Assembly (NCBI GenBank): GCA_902806565.1
Contig: CADCXA010000066.1
Coordinates: 1 to 64,000 of the forward strand
Direction of reading: 5' to 3'
DNA from: Hypoxylon rubiginosum
Taxonomy: Eukaryota; Ascomycota; Sordariomycetes; Xylariales; Hypoxylaceae
DNA length: 64,000 nucleotides
The position numbers were made by a program, and so were the translations under genes. Positions 13,250-28,325 of the stretch are shown one piece after another (position 1 is the first letter of the stretch; the number at the start of each line of letters is the position of its first letter). The notes under the pieces were generated by a model. That model saw only the letters and a list, made by a program, of their open reading frames with translations, did not search any database and was not told the origin of the DNA.

Positions 13250-15154
13250 TATTAAATAATATATATATTTAATTAAAAAATTAATTATATATATTAAATA
13301 TATGTTTTTTAATTATATATATTTTTATAATTTTTTAAAATAATTTTATAATAAGGTTATTATAGTTTTAATTATTAATTTATATATAAAATTTAAATAA
13401 ATCTTTTAAAATAATTTTTTATTATTTAATATATTTTTTTAAACTTATTTATTTTTAATAAAAAAACCTAAATAATTAAAACTTATTTTTTAATATTTTT
13501 TAATTATTAATTATATATATATTATTTTTTTTATTAAATAAAAAGTTTTTTATTTTATTAAAAATTTTTTTTATAAGTTTATATAAAAAATAATAACTTT
13601 ATTTTTATTATAAAAATAATTATTATATTTTATTTATTTATATATTATTTAATTATTTTTTTAAATAACTTTATTATATATATTTATAAATTTTTTTAAT
13701 TAAAAATATTATTAATAAATAAAATATTATTAGTTATTTTAAATATATCGGTATATTTATATTATAAAAATAAATATTAAATAATAAAAAAATATTAAAT
13801 TAGTTAATTAATTTTAAAATAATATTTATTACTAAGATTTATATTAAATTTAATTAGTTAAAAAGTTATAAAAATAATATTAAAATATATAATTATTATT
13901 ATATATAATATTAATTTGATTTTTTATTAATATTATTAAATAAATTATAAAAAAGTTAATTTTAATAAAAATAATAATTTTTTATTTCTTATAAAAATTA
14001 AAAAAATAATTTTTAATTTTTTATTTATTAATAATTTATTTAATTTATTTATATATAAAAATTAAAAAAACTAAATTAGTTTTTTATTTTAATTTTTAAT
14101 TATTTTAATTTTAAGAAATTATTATAAATTATTTTTGTTTATAAATTAATATTTTTTTTATAATTATAATATTATTATATTTATTATTTATTACTTATAG
14201 TTTTAATATATAAAAACAATATTATTAATATAAAAAAAAATTAATATTTTATTTTTAAAAAAACAATAAAACTTATAAAAAACAACTAAAAAGTTTAATT
14301 TTATAAGTATTTTAATTAGTTTTTTTTATTAAAATAAAAGAGATTTTTTTTAATTTATATAATATTTTTAATAAATATAAAATAATTTAACGTTTTTAAT
14401 ACTTTAAAAACATTTTTATATAAATTTCCTTATTTAAATTTATATTTATAAATATATTAATTATATTATATTAAATTAATTTAAAGTTAAATCTTATTAT
14501 AATTATAATAAAAATTTAAAATAATCTTTTAATTAATATTAAAATATAAATATTTAAATATTTATTTTTAATTTATTAGTTTTTTTAAATTACTAGTTTT
14601 ATTTTATATTTTATAAACTATTTATATTTATTAAATTTATATATATATATTTATATATAATTTAAAATTTATTTATTATTAGTAATTTATTATTTATATT
14701 TAATTTAAAAGTTTATTTTTTTATAATTATTTAAGTATAATGTTTTAGTTTTTTTAAATTTTTATTTTAAAGTATAATTTTATAACTTTTTATAAATTTT
14801 TAAAGAAAATAATAAATCCTTTTTATAAATTCTTTATTTTTTTTATAAAAGTTTTTATAGCTTTTTAAATTTATATAATTTTAGGTGTAATATTAAATTT
14901 AAATTTACTTAGCTTATAAAATAACGTTATAAATAATATATTATTTATATTATTTATATTTTATTTATTAATTTTTTATATATTAATTTTATCGTTAAAA
15001 TTAAATATTTTATATTAAATATAAATTTTTAACTTATTATATAATTTATAGCTTTAAAATAAAAAATAAATAAATCCTTTTTAATTTATTTTAAAAGCGC
15101 GTTAAAAGCTATAACTTAATTCATTAAAATAATATTTCTTATATTTTTATTTTA

Positions 15155-15330
15155 AAAAACGTAATTTATAATATTTAACTTTATTTTTTTTATTTTATTA
15201 TAAAAAATATAATTTATAACGTTTAATTTTAGTTTTTTAATTATATTTAAAAAAATATAATTTATAACGCTTAATTTTTCTTTTATATTAATATTTAAAA
15301 AGGCGTAATTTATAACGTTTAATTTCTTTT
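15155..15330. repeat. 48-bp tandem repeat, four copies
   Basis: The core TAATTTATAA recurs at 15,162, 15,210, 15,258 and 15,306, a period of exactly 48 bp (16 codons). The copies share a block of the form (A/G)TAATTTATAACGTTTAA followed by a T-rich stretch and an A-rich spacer. The array lies in the left half of element C. A period divisible by three would suit a repeated 16-residue coding motif on the minus strand, but stops created by RIP prevent a secure reading. It could equally be a non-coding minisatellite. Confidence 0.7.
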
Positions 15331-16527
15331 TTATTATTATAATAAATAATAAAATAACCGGTGAAAAAATAATATTAAAAGTAAAATATAATATAAATAT
15401 AATTTTAATATAAAAGTAATTAAACCTTTTAACTTTTTTATTATTATATTTTTTATTATCGTTATTTATTTTACGGTTTTACTTGTTTTTATTTTTTATT
15501 AATATTTTTATTTTTATTTTATTTTTTTTAAAAACTAATAACCTTAAGTTAGTTTTTTTTTTATATTTTATAAAATAATAACCTAGTTAATTAAATCTCG
15601 AATATTCTTTTTTATTATATATAATAAATTATTTTTTAAAAATAAAATATTTTTATTAAATATAATATTTTTATTAAATATAACGTTTTATATTTTAATA
15701 ACTTATTTTAATATAAAAACTTAAATATTATAAATATTTATAAAGTTATAACTTATTAAATAATTTATTTATATATTTAAATTAAAATATTAACGTTGGT
15801 TTTATTTTTACTTTATTTTTATAATAAGTGTAAATATTTTATATTTATATATTTTTAAATAAATTTAATATAATTTTTTATTAGTAATTATATTGTTTTT
15901 AAATATTAAATAAATATAAAAACGCTTATATAAAAATTATTAGTTAAAGTTATACTTAAAAATATAATTATAAAAATAAGTAATAACTTTAAAAACTTTT
16001 ATTTATAAAAAACTTAAAAACTTTAATTTTATTTTTATTATTTAAACTTTTTATTTAATTATATTTTTTAAACGTTTAACGTTTTTATTTTAATTTTATA
16101 TATTTAATGTTAAAAACTTAAATTTAATATAATATATTTATTAAATATAATTTTATATAACGTACTTTTTTATTATTAATTTATTATTATATTTAATAAT
16201 TTTAATATTAAATTAATATTGTTTTTAAATAATTTTAAATATCTAGTTTAAGATTTTAATAATTAAGTTTAAAATATAATTTTTAAAATAAAAGTCCCAG
16301 GCTTATTTTATATATTTATTAGTAATTAATATTATATATTAATATCTTTAAAAATTTATTTTTAAATCATAGAAATTAATAGTTAAATGTTTATTTAATT
16401 TACTTAATTATTTATAACGTTTATAATAATTAAACTTTTTAGTTTTTTTATAGTTACACATGTTATATTTTATTATAATAATTTAATTAGTTTTTTTAAT
16501 TAAATTAAACTTTTTAATTTTTATTTT

Positions 16528-19500
16528 TTATTATATATTATAAATAAAAACCTTTATAAATATAACTTCTTTTAGTTTTTTTTAAATATATTTTAATAAC
16601 TAGGGTAACTAATATAACTAATATATAAATAATTTATTAATATAATTAAAGTTAGGTTTAAATATTATTAATATATTAAAAATAATTTATATATATAATT
16701 TACCAGCTTATTAAATTACTAAGATTATTATAAGCTTTATTAATTTATATTTTTACTTTTTTTTTAAGCTTAACTTTTTTATTAATATAAAGTTAATTTA
16801 ATTAATATATTATATATATATTTTATATATCTTATAATAAAATCAAGTTTTATTTTATTAATTAGTTAAAAAAAACTTTAAAAACTTTTATAAAAAAGAA
16901 AACCCTGAAAAAACCTTAAATAATAAAATAAATTAAACAAATAATAATAAACTTATAATTAGCAAGTAATTTTATAAAAGAACTTACTTCTTTTAATAAA
17001 AAAAAAAAAATTTTAATATTATTTAAAAAAAACTTAATATTATTTATAAAAAATTAAAATATAATATAATTAAAATTAATAATAAACGTGATAAAAAGGT
17101 TATTTTTTTAAATGTTAAATAAAAATCTTTTATAATTAAATAAAAAATACCCGGTTTTAAAAACTTTTTTAATAGTTTTATTATTATTTTTAAAACTAAG
17201 ATAAAATAAACTAACCTTTTTTATAAATACCTAACTAATAAATTTATTAATAAAAATTAAATAATAAAAATAAAAAATATAATAAGTAATTTCTTTTATT
17301 TATAAAAAGATTAAAAAACTTAAGTTAAAAATTTTATTATTATTATAACTTAATAAAATAAACTTATATAACTACTTTTTTATTTTTAAATAATAAAAAA
17401 ATAACAAGCTTAATTTACTATAAATCAAATTATTAATTATAATAAATTCTGAAAAATTATTTTTAATATTAATATAAAAACTTAATTCCTTAAAATAAAA
17501 GCTTATTATTTATATATATTAAATACCGCCAAATAAATAATAAAAATAAATAAGTTTATTTATAATATAATAATAATTTTATAATTAATTTAATATTAAA
17601 TAAAATATTATAACTAAATAACTATTTATTATAAGAATAAAATTAAAAATTTAAAATTTAAATTAAATAAGTTATATTAAAAAACAAAAAATTTATAAAA
17701 TAAGTAATTAATTAAGAAATAACAAGTTAAAATAAATAAATAAAATCTTAATATTTTTTTAAATAAAAAATATAAAGTTTAAAAGATAATAATTTAAAAA
17801 AAAAATACTAAGATTTAAATAATAACTAAGGAACTTTATAAAATTAAAAACCAGTTTATTATTATTTAATTTTTTAAATAAATAAAAACTATTATAATAA
17901 AATAATAATTAATTAAATATCAGGACCCGCTTATTTTTTTTAACAATAAAAACGCGATTAATAAAAAAGATATTAAATTTAAATAATAGTTTATATTTTT
18001 AAAGAATAAGCTTTATAAAAACAACGATTATTTTAAAAAAAATAAAAATATTAAAATCTTTTATATTTTTATAAAAATAAGCGAAGATATAATAAATAAA
18101 CTTTTTTTTTATATTTTTTTTAAAGATAAATTAACGTTATTAAAAATATTAAATAAAGTTTTTAAATATTTATAAAAATAATATTTAAATTTAAACGTTT
18201 TTAAAAAAACATATTTAAATTTTAAAACGTTAATAATAAAAACAAGTAACTTTTTTTAGTAATTTAAAACTAAGTTTATTATATAAACCGTAAAAATACA
18301 CGTGTTTTTAAAAAATTATAAAAAAAAAATTTATAATTAATTATTTTTTTAATTTAATAAAGTTTTTATTAAAAAATATTATAATAAGGTAGTTAAATTT
18401 ACTAATTTTTATAAAACCATTTAACGTTAAAATTATTAATAAAATAAAAACTTTTTTATTTATTAAAAAACAAAATAATAAAAAGCTTATAAATATTTTA
18501 AATATTATTAATAATAGAGGCGGAAATAATAAAAAAAACGGTAATTAACTTATAAATAATTCCGTTTTTACTTTAAATAATTATTACGGTTTAAAAATAA
18601 TCGGCACCGTAAAAAATAAACGAAAAATATATATTAAATTTAAATTTATATAAATTAAACTTATAATTTTTAAAAACTAATACTTTATATATTATAAACT
18701 AAACTATTATAATAGCGAGTATTTAATAAAAAATAAATATAAGTTTATAAATAAAACTCGTATTAATATAATTATTATATAAATATTAAAACAAAAAAAC
18801 TTAATATTTAATTAAATTAAACTAATAAACGTAAATAATTTAATAAAAAATTAACTTTAAAAAAAATAAACTTTTATTTTAAGGAAATATAAGTAATGGT
18901 AATAAATATAAAAAAATACTTAAAAATACCACTAAATTTTATAAAAAAGCTTTTTAAAAAAAATCCATTTTTAATAAGTTATATTATAATAATAAATAAA
19001 GTAATTTTAATTATTAAAACCTTAATTAATATAAAAGTAAATATATATTTATTAATAAATATTTTATTTATTAAAAAAATAATAAAATATTTAAACACTA
19101 AAAAAATAAATAGTTTTAAACTAATAAAAATATTTAAATACAATAAAAAAAAAAAGTAAATTATAAACATGGTAATTTACATTTATATTTAAATCTAAAA
19201 AAAAGAAATTAAAAATATATTATTACTAGTAATAAATATAAAATATAATATAATTATTAAAAAAAAGTTTTTTATTTAATATAACTTATTAATAAATATT
19301 TATTAATATAAACTATTATTCCTAGTAAAATAAAAACCTAAGTTATAATATTATAATATAAAAATAAATAAAGTAAAAAAACTATTAAAAAATAAAAAAT
19401 ATTAAAAAAATATAAAAAAAAAAAATATTTTTATAAATAAAAATAAAAAATATTAGTAAAATAATTAAATTAACTAAAAATAATAAATATTTTATATATC

Positions 19501-22500
19501 TTTAACTACTAATAATAATTTATTATCCCCAGCTATTTATATTTTTTTAATATATAAAAATATCTTAAAAACTTTTAACCACGTTATAAAATTAAAAAAA
19601 AAGATATTTTTAAAGGAAATAAATAAAGTTTTAATTAAATAAAAAATTTAAAAGCTTAAAAAATAATTTAAATTAATATATTAATAACTAAAACTTAACC
19701 TACCTTTTAAAAATAATAAAATAATAACTTTAAAAATTATATTTTAATTTTTAAAAATATAGAATAAAACTTAACGCCTTTTTTATTTAAAAATAAAAAA
19801 CCAAACTTATATTTTAATATTAATAATTAGAAACGTTATATTATAAAAAAAAATATAACTAATTAATATAAATATTATCCGCTTAAAATTATTATAATAA
19901 AAACAGTTTTATTTTACTATATATTAAATAAAGCGAAAAAATAAAATATATTTAATATATAAATTATAGATTTATATATATTTAATAAAATAATAAAGAA
20001 TAAAAAGTTTTATAAATACCTACTAAATAATAAAAATAAGTTTTATAAAAAAATAAAAGAAATAATATTAATTTATTATTATAAACATTTAAATGTTTTT
20101 AATAAAATAATATTAAATAAATTATCTTTTTATTATTTAAAAGTAAATTACTCTATAAAGTTAAAAATTAACTTAGATATTATTTTAAGATATAACTTTT
20201 TATATAAACTAAATTTAAAAAAGATAAAAATATACTAATAATATATTATTAAAAATCTTTAAAAAGATTTTATTAAATTATTATTTATTTTATAAATAAC
20301 ATTTATTTTATTTATAAAAAAAGTAAATAAAAAATTAAAATTTTATATTAATTATAAGAAACTTAACTTTATTATATAAAAAGATAAATATCCACTTTTT
20401 TTAATAAAAAACATATTAGTAAAAATCGTAAAAACTAAAATATATATTAAAATAAATATATAATAAGCTTTTTATAAAATATATTTTATATTAAAAAATA
20501 AAAACTTAATTATATTTTAAACACAATATAAAATATATCGCTTTAAAATATTTTTATTTAAGTTAATTAATAGATTATTAATATTTTAATGTTATATTAA
20601 TAATATTTTCTAAAAATATTTAAATAAATTCTATATTATTTATATTAATAATATATTAATTTTTTTAAATACGTTAGAAAAATATAAAAAGTATATATAA
20701 AAAGTTTTAAATAAGTTATAAAAGGTTAGTTTTTAAATAAACTTAGTAAAATATAAGTTCTATATATAAAAAATAAAATTTTTAAGATTTATAATTAAAC
20801 TTAAAGAAATTAATATAAACTTAAATAAAATAAAAATAGTTTATTATTAACGCTATTTAAAAAAAGATAAAAAAGTAGTTATTAAAATAGTAAAGTTATT
20901 TTTAAAATTTTATAACTTTTATTAAAAATTTATTAAAAAATATAAACGGATAATAAAACCTTTTATAAATCTTATAAAAAATAAAACGGATTTTATTTAA
21001 ATAGAAATTTATAGATAAATGTTTAAAATATTAAAAAATAAACTTATAAACATTTTATTACTAGGTTATTTCTTTTATAAATATAAAACTAGGATTAAAA
21101 TAAATGTTTTTAATAATATTATAACAAAATTATTATCCTAGAAAATATCTTTTAATAAACCTTGGTATTTTATAATATTTTATTTAAAAACCTTATATAA
21201 AATAAAATTAAATTATAAGATTTATAATAAAAAAATATTAATAGTTATTAAAATATTAATATACTAATAATTAAAACTAATAAGTTTTTAATACCCGCGG
21301 TTATTTTTAATAATTACGGATTATAACACCTTAAAATATTTTAATATAAAAAAAGTTTTTAACTTTTAATAAGTTAAATAAATAGATATAATTTTATAAT
21401 ATAATTTTATAATTACTTATTAATTAAAAGCGTGGAATATTATATTTAATATTTTGTTTAAATTATAAAAAAAAATAAGGATATAAAAATAAAAGAAAAA
21501 CAAATAAAGGATTTTAACTTTATTTTATTTTATTAGAGAAAAATTAATATTAAAAATTTTTAATAATATAAGATTATTTATAATAAATATAAAAAAACCA
21601 CCGGAGATATTTAAAGTTATTTTAATAAATTAAATATTTTAAATAAATTATACTAGTTAAAAACTTAATATTTATTATTAGAAAGTTTTATTTAATAAAA
21701 TAATAAACTGGTAAATATTAAACTTTTTAGTAACTTATAAAAAATAATTAATAATTTTTAAAGATAATAATTTTTAAATTAATATTATTAAGAAAATATA
21801 TAGTTATATAGTTATTATTTATTTAAAAAAAGGTAAGATTTAATAAATAATCACCGAATAATATTAATAACTTGGTTTTTTTAACACCGTTAACTATTAT
21901 ATAAAAAACTATATATATTAATCAGTAAAAATACTTAAAAATAAAACACCTGGTTTTTTCTTTTTATTATTAATATTAAATTAAAAATAAAAACACTTAG
22001 TTATAAATTTCAAGTTATAATTAAAAACTAAAAACGGTTTTAAATTGTTTTTAATTATTAATAATAAATTTAATAATTTACTAGTAATTATAAACTAATT
22101 AATAAAATTATATTAATTAATTTTATATATAAAATAAACAACGGTTTATAACGTGGTATAAATATATTATTAAAATCTTTATAAACTAATAAATTAGTTA
22201 GTTTTAATTTTATTAAATTAAAGTTTTTAATTTATTATTAATTTTATAGATAAATTTTTTAAATTAATAAAAATAAGGATAAAAATATTAACTATAAAAT
22301 ATAAATAAACAATTAACTAAGTTAAAATTATAAATAAAATTATTAACTAGTAATTACGTATATTTATTAATAAAACTTAAAATAACTAGCTAAAAATAAT
22401 ACTGGTTATAAATATTATATAAAACTTTTTATTATATAAGTTTTTAAAAAGGTTTTTATTATAAAAAATATTAATAAAATAATTAATATATATAAATTTT

Positions 22501-23610
22501 AATTAAGAAAACTAAATAAAAACTTTAAGCGATCTATTGGTTAAAAAACAAGTTTTTTATTAAAAAATATAGAAAATAACCTTATAAATAAAAAAATAAA
22601 ACTTAACGGTATAAAATATTATTTATTATTTATAAAAACGTTAACACCGTTAAATAAATTAATATTAATAAAAACTAAATTTTAAAGTAAATAATTAAAT
22701 ATTTATTTTATTAAAAATAAAAAACTTAATAAATTAACTAAGTAATAAACTAAGTTTTTTTTTTATATTATTATTTTATAAAATTAAAATAAAACATTTT
22801 AATAAATTAAATATATTTAAATTAAAATTTTTTTATTAATAATAAAGCCAGATTTAATTTAATATAAATAAACTGTGAAAAAATCCTAATAATTTATTAT
22901 TTAATTAAAATTTTTAGAATTTTAATAGCGAGGTAATAAACTTAAATATAAGGGAAATAAAATAAAAAGTTTATAAAATATTAGCTTTTAAAATATACTA
23001 TAAAAAGTTAAAAATATTAGATTTAATAAATAAATTAAAACTTTAATTTTAAATAATACCTAGCGAGTAATTTTAAAAACTTAACTAATAAATTAAATTA
23101 ATATTATATAATTAATCTTAAAATATTTAAGTTTTTTTAACACTTATAATATTAATTAAAAACCGTTAATTAAAAGAGATTTAACTTATTTTATTTTAAT
23201 AATAATAAGTTATTATTATAATAAACAACGTTATTATAACGTAAAAATCGTTAAAAAGAATATATAAAACTTAAAACGTGTTTTAATTAATAAAAAAGTT
23301 ATTATATACTATAAATAAAAACCCTTATAAATATGGTTTTTTTTAACTTTTTTTAAATATATTTTAGTAATTAAAGTAACTAATATAATTAATATATAAA
23401 TAATTTATTAATATAATTAAAATTAAATTTAAATATTATTAATATATTAAAAGTAATTTATATATATAATTTACCAGTTTATTAAATTACTAAAGTTATT
23501 ATAAATTTTATTAACTTATATTTTTACTTTTTTCCTAAGCTTAACTTTTTTATTAATATAAAATTAATTTAATTAATATATTACACGTATATTTTATATA
23601 CCCCGTAATA
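16528..23610 (+). mobile_element. Element D: RIPed Ty3/gypsy retrotransposon, about 7.1 kb
   Basis: Direct repeats of about 312 bp at 16,528-16,839 and 23,299-23,610 (offset 6,771) are LTRs; an AAAAAAG tract just before the second is a plausible polypurine tract. Between them a plus-strand pol can be followed despite many stops. Reverse transcriptase: a KDKYPL-like start near 20,385 and a Y-I-N-N-I-L codon run at 20,641-20,658, the RIPed form of YIDDIL. RNase H: near 21,205-21,290, with the residue pattern of the ELNYEIHDKELLA motif. Integrase: about 22,025-22,260, with the pattern of the LLVVIDRLTK motif. The order RT, RNase H, integrase defines Ty3/gypsy. LTR ends are uncertain by one or two bases. 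The element lies inside element C and is the younger insertion. It is dead, with stops in every domain. Confidence 0.8.
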
Positions 23611-25762
23611 TTTTTTAAAAATAATAATTACGTAATTAAAAGCTTTTAATTTTAAATAATTAAATTATAAATATTATAATTTATTAATTATTATACTTAA
23701 AAATCGCTTTATTTAACTATTAAATTTAACGCTTTTTATATAAAATAAATAATTAATAAAATTCTTAAAAAGATTTTTTAAAATATATTAATTTTATTTA
23801 TTAATAATAATATATAAAATAAAAATTTTTTTTTTATAAGTAATTATTTATATTTTTATAATCTTATTAATATTTTATTTTTCTTAAAAGCTTTAATAAT
23901 ATTATATTATATATAAATTTTACTTTTTTTAAACTTTTTAAATATATATTTATTTCTTTATATTTTTATATAAATATAATTAAATTTTTTATAAAAATCA
24001 CGTTTTTAATATATATTATTTAATATAATAAAAATTAATTAAATTAATTAAAAATATAAATAATAATTTTTAAGTTTAAAATTATTAAATTTTTTAAAAA
24101 ATAAATATTAATTTTAAATATAACTTATAAAATTAAAAACGTTTTTTTTATTCTTTTAATTACTTAAATTAATTAATTTTTATTTTATATAAATAATTTT
24201 TTTTTTATTTTTTTAATTAACTTAATAAATATATTATTTTTAGTTATCTTATATTTAATTATTTTTTTTATAATAAAATTTAAGGTTTAATTTTTTAAAA
24301 CCTTATTTTTAATAATATATTAATAATTAAGAATTTTATAATAATTATAATAAGTTAAATATAAAATATTAATTTCTTATAAATAATTAGTAAATATATT
24401 AGTTTATTCTTTTTTAATTAATTTAACTCGTTTATTTAAACTATTTTAACCTTATAATTTACCATGGTTTTTATTATTTTTACCTTATTTTAATTAATTA
24501 AAAAGTTTAAAAATAACGTTTTTTTTTTCTTAGTTTAATATTTAAATTTTTATTATAATTAAATTTTATATTATTAAATTAAATAATAAATACTTTTTTT
24601 ATAAAACAAAGTTATATAAAAGTTAATTATAAAAATATATATTTATATAAAACAGTTATTATATTTAAATAACTAAATATATTATTTTTAATATTATTAA
24701 TATTTAATAGTTTATAATTAATCACTTAGTTATTTAAAATATTATTAAATATAACTTTAAAATCTTTTATTAATAATTAACTATTAATAATATTTATAAA
24801 GTTTTTTACTTTTATATTTATAATAACTAATTTTTATTTAGTTATTTATATTTTAAAATTTTTAAATATTTTTATTAATTATTACACTGTTTTTTTATAT
24901 TATTTTTAAATTTATAACTTTAATTAATTATTATATATTTTACTAGTAATAAATAATTTTTTATATTATTTATATAAAATATTTATTAAATTAAAGTATA
25001 TATTTTAATAATTTAAAAATATAAAATTAATAATTTAATTTTTTAATTTTTTAATTATTTATTAATAAGTTTAATAAATCTTATAATTATAACTATAAAA
25101 AGTTTAATTTTCCTTATAAATAACTTTATTTTTTTTTATTATTTTTATTAAACTTATAAATTTTTTATTTATTTTAATTTATTTTTTTTAATTTTTATTT
25201 ATTGTAATTTAAAAATTATTATTTAATAAATTTCATGTTATTTATTAAGTTTTTTTTAAATAGTTATTAATATTTAATTAAAATAACTCCTTTAATTATT
25301 TTAATATTTTTATAAAATTAATATATTTTTAAAGTTTTAAATTAATAACTTTTATTTAAAACTTTTTATTTTATTATTTCTAGTTAATTAAACCGTTATA
25401 AAAAAGCTTTTTTTTTATTATTTTTAACATGTTATTTTTTTTATTATTAATTAAATTTAAGTTATAAAAAGTTTTATTAATATAATTATTTTATAATTTT
25501 ATAATTTTCAGTTAATTAAAAATTATATATTATTATTTATATATAACTTTTTAATTTTTAAGCGAATAAAACTTTTAATTATTAAATAACGTATATATTT
25601 AATTAAAAAACTTAATTATATATATTAAATATATATTTTTTAATTATATATATTCTCGCGATTTTTTAAAATAACTTTATAATAAAATTATTACGGCTTC
25701 AGTTATTAACTTATATATAAAATTTAAATAAATCTTTTAAAATAACTTTTTATTATTTAATA

Positions 25763-27105
25763 ATATTAAAAAACTTATATTAAAATAAAAATAAAATTAA
25801 TAATAATTTACAAGTTATTAAAAAACTAAATCTATTAAATATAAAATTATTTTATTTTAAAAATTTATATATAAAAATAATAAATATTAAGTTTAATTAT
25901 TATTTAATTAAATATTATAATTAGTTTTATTATAAAAATTAATTATAAAATATATTATTTAAAACTTTTTAATTTTATTATTTATAATAATAAAATTATT
26001 TTTATTAAATATAATAATTTTATTTAAAAATTAATAATATAAAATAATAGAATTTATTTTTTAATTATAATTATTAATTTAATATAATTTTTTATATAAA
26101 TTTTTATATTTTATATATAATTATTAAATAATTATTTAAATTTAAAATAAAATATTAAAAAATTATATAAAATTATTTTTATTTTTTTATAATTTATATT
26201 ATTAATTTTATTTAATAATTATTATAATTATATTATTTATATTATTAAAATTTTAAAAATATAATTAAAAAATAAACTTAATTAATTATTAATATAATTT
26301 TATTAATTTTTATAATTAAAATAATTAATTAAATAAAATCTTATATTTAAATAAAACTTTTTATTAAATTTATAAATATATATTTAAAAAATTTTAAAAA
26401 GTTTTATTTAAATTAAAATTTTATAAAATCTTTTAATATAATTTTATATAAATTATAAAATTAAATTAATTAACATTTAAATATAAATAAAATTATAATA
26501 TATTAAAAACTTAAATTAATTAAAATTTAAAAATAAATAAGTTATTAAATTTTAAATAATATTAAAAATAAACTTAATATTTAAATAAGTTTATTATTTA
26601 TTTTTTTATAATAATTAATTATAATTAATAATTAATAATTATAATATAATTTAATTAATTAAAAATTAAATTAATTATTTTTATTAAAATTATTTATAAT
26701 TATTTTATAAATATATATATTATAATTTATATTTTTATATATATTATAATATTATAAATTTTAATTTAATTTTTTTTATAAATTATTTTTCTTAAAATTT
26801 TTTTTTTTATAAATAATATTATTTTTTTTTAATTTAAAAAACTTGTTTTTTTTTATAAATAAAAAAATTTTTTTTAATAAGTTATTTATTTTTAAATTTT
26901 TAAAAAATAAAGTTTTTTTTATATAAAAAAGTAATTTTATATAATAATTTATATATAAATTTTATTATTTTATTTATTATTTTTATAATTTATATTAAAA
27001 GATTATTTTAATGTTTTATAAATTTAGTTTTTATATAAATAAATTATAAAATTATATTATTAATAATTTTAAATATTTTTAAATTTTAAAAAACAATAAA
27101 AATAT
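25763..27105. repeat. RIPed AT-rich DNA, no gene
   Basis: This is almost pure A+T between element C and the second TRIM copy. I see no open frame and no partner repeat in the window. The first five bases (ATATT) are the probable right target-site duplication of element C. Confidence 0.6.
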
Positions 27106-28325
27106 TATAATTTAAAAGTAATAAGTTTAAATAATATAATAAAAATAAAAAAAAATTTTAAAATAAATATAAAACTTAAAGTTTATTATATATATTATAA
27201 ACCTTATAATTAAAATTATAATTAAAACTTTAAAAATAAAACTTTAATATTTTCTTTTTAATTTTAAATTTTAATAAAAAAATATAATATTAAAAAATAT
27301 TATAAAATAACCACTTTTTTATTATTTTATAAAAAAAATCCAGTTATAGTAATTTTTATATAAAAAAATCAATATATAATATTATATAAAATAATTATAA
27401 TTATATAAATAATTATATAAGTTTTAAATATTTAAGTAATTAATTTTTATTATTAATTTATAATTAAATTTTAATTCTTTTTTTAATATTTAATATATAT
27501 ATATTTTAATTATTTAATAAATTTATATTATATTAAAAACTAAAAAAAAAAAAAAAAAGTTAAAAAGTTAAAAAACTATATAAATATTTTTATAAATTTA
27601 TATTTTAAATTTATATATATATTTATAAATTAAAACTTTTTAAATATAATTAATAAATTTAATAAAAAAGTCGGTTATTAAATTAATAATTATTAAGGTA
27701 TTTATTAATAAATTTATTTTATAAATATATTAATATAAAATTTTTATAAAAATTCTTATAAGGATTTTTATAAAAACTTATATATTAATAAATTAAAAAA
27801 ATAACAACGTTAATAATTTTAATTAATAAAAAAAGTAATTAGTTTTTATTAATATAATAATTATAATATTTATATTAATAAATTTTATTAATTTTAAATT
27901 TTAATATTAATATAAAAAAGTTTAATTTTTTTATATTAAAATACTTATTATTTTAAAATATAAAAAAGTTATATATTTTATAATAAAAACATTTTAATTA
28001 ATTTATTATTAAAACTTTTTTTTATTAAAAATAAAAACAAATTAATTATATAATATAAAAAATAATAAATTAATTTAAATAAAATAAATATTAAATATAA
28101 TAATTTAAAAATAATAAACTTAAATAAATTATATAATATAAAAAATAATAAATTAATTTAAATAAAATAAATATTAAATATAATAATTTAAAAATAATAA
28201 ACTTAAATAATATAATAAAAATAAAATAAAAATCTAAGGTAAATATAAAATTTAAAGTTTATTATATATATTATAAATTTTATAACTAAAGTTATAATTA
28301 AGGTTTTAAAAATAAAACTTTAATA
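27106..28325. mobile_element. TRIM-like LTR element, copy 2
   Basis: It aligns end to end with 4,691-5,843. LTRs are about 27,106-27,249 and 28,182-28,325 (144 bp each). The internal sequence follows copy 1, including the TTTTATAAGG-type repeats, with scattered transitions and small indels. Unlike copy 1 it carries an 83-bp tandem duplication at about 28,044-28,209 that includes the first bases of the right LTR. No target-site duplication is evident and it has no coding capacity. Two copies in one 30-kb block show that this family was mobile or was duplicated segmentally. Confidence 0.6.

Larger units (their letters stand above)
13250..25762 (-). mobile_element. Element C: RIPed LTR retroelement split by nested gypsy
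   Basis: Direct repeats of about 182 bp at 13,250-13,431 and 25,580-25,762 align along their length with mostly transition differences. Both begin TATTAAAT and end TTTAATA, like element B. The flanking pentamers ATATT (13,245-13,249) and ATATT (25,763-25,767) match. The element is interrupted at about 16,528 by a Ty3/gypsy insertion. Without it the element would be about 5.4 kb, close to element B. Stretches such as 14,595-14,665 resemble 8,990-9,055 in element B, so the two are probably related families. The 15-mer AATAAAACTTTTAAT stands next to the right LTR (25,565-25,579) exactly as in B, which again suggests minus orientation. No domain is readable with confidence. Confidence 0.65.

Noticed and set aside
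18896..19170. Open frames of 87 and 63 codons in the AT block
   Set aside because: Lysine, isoleucine and asparagine codons only, overlapping on both strands inside the dead gypsy element; a chance result of A+T-rich sequence.
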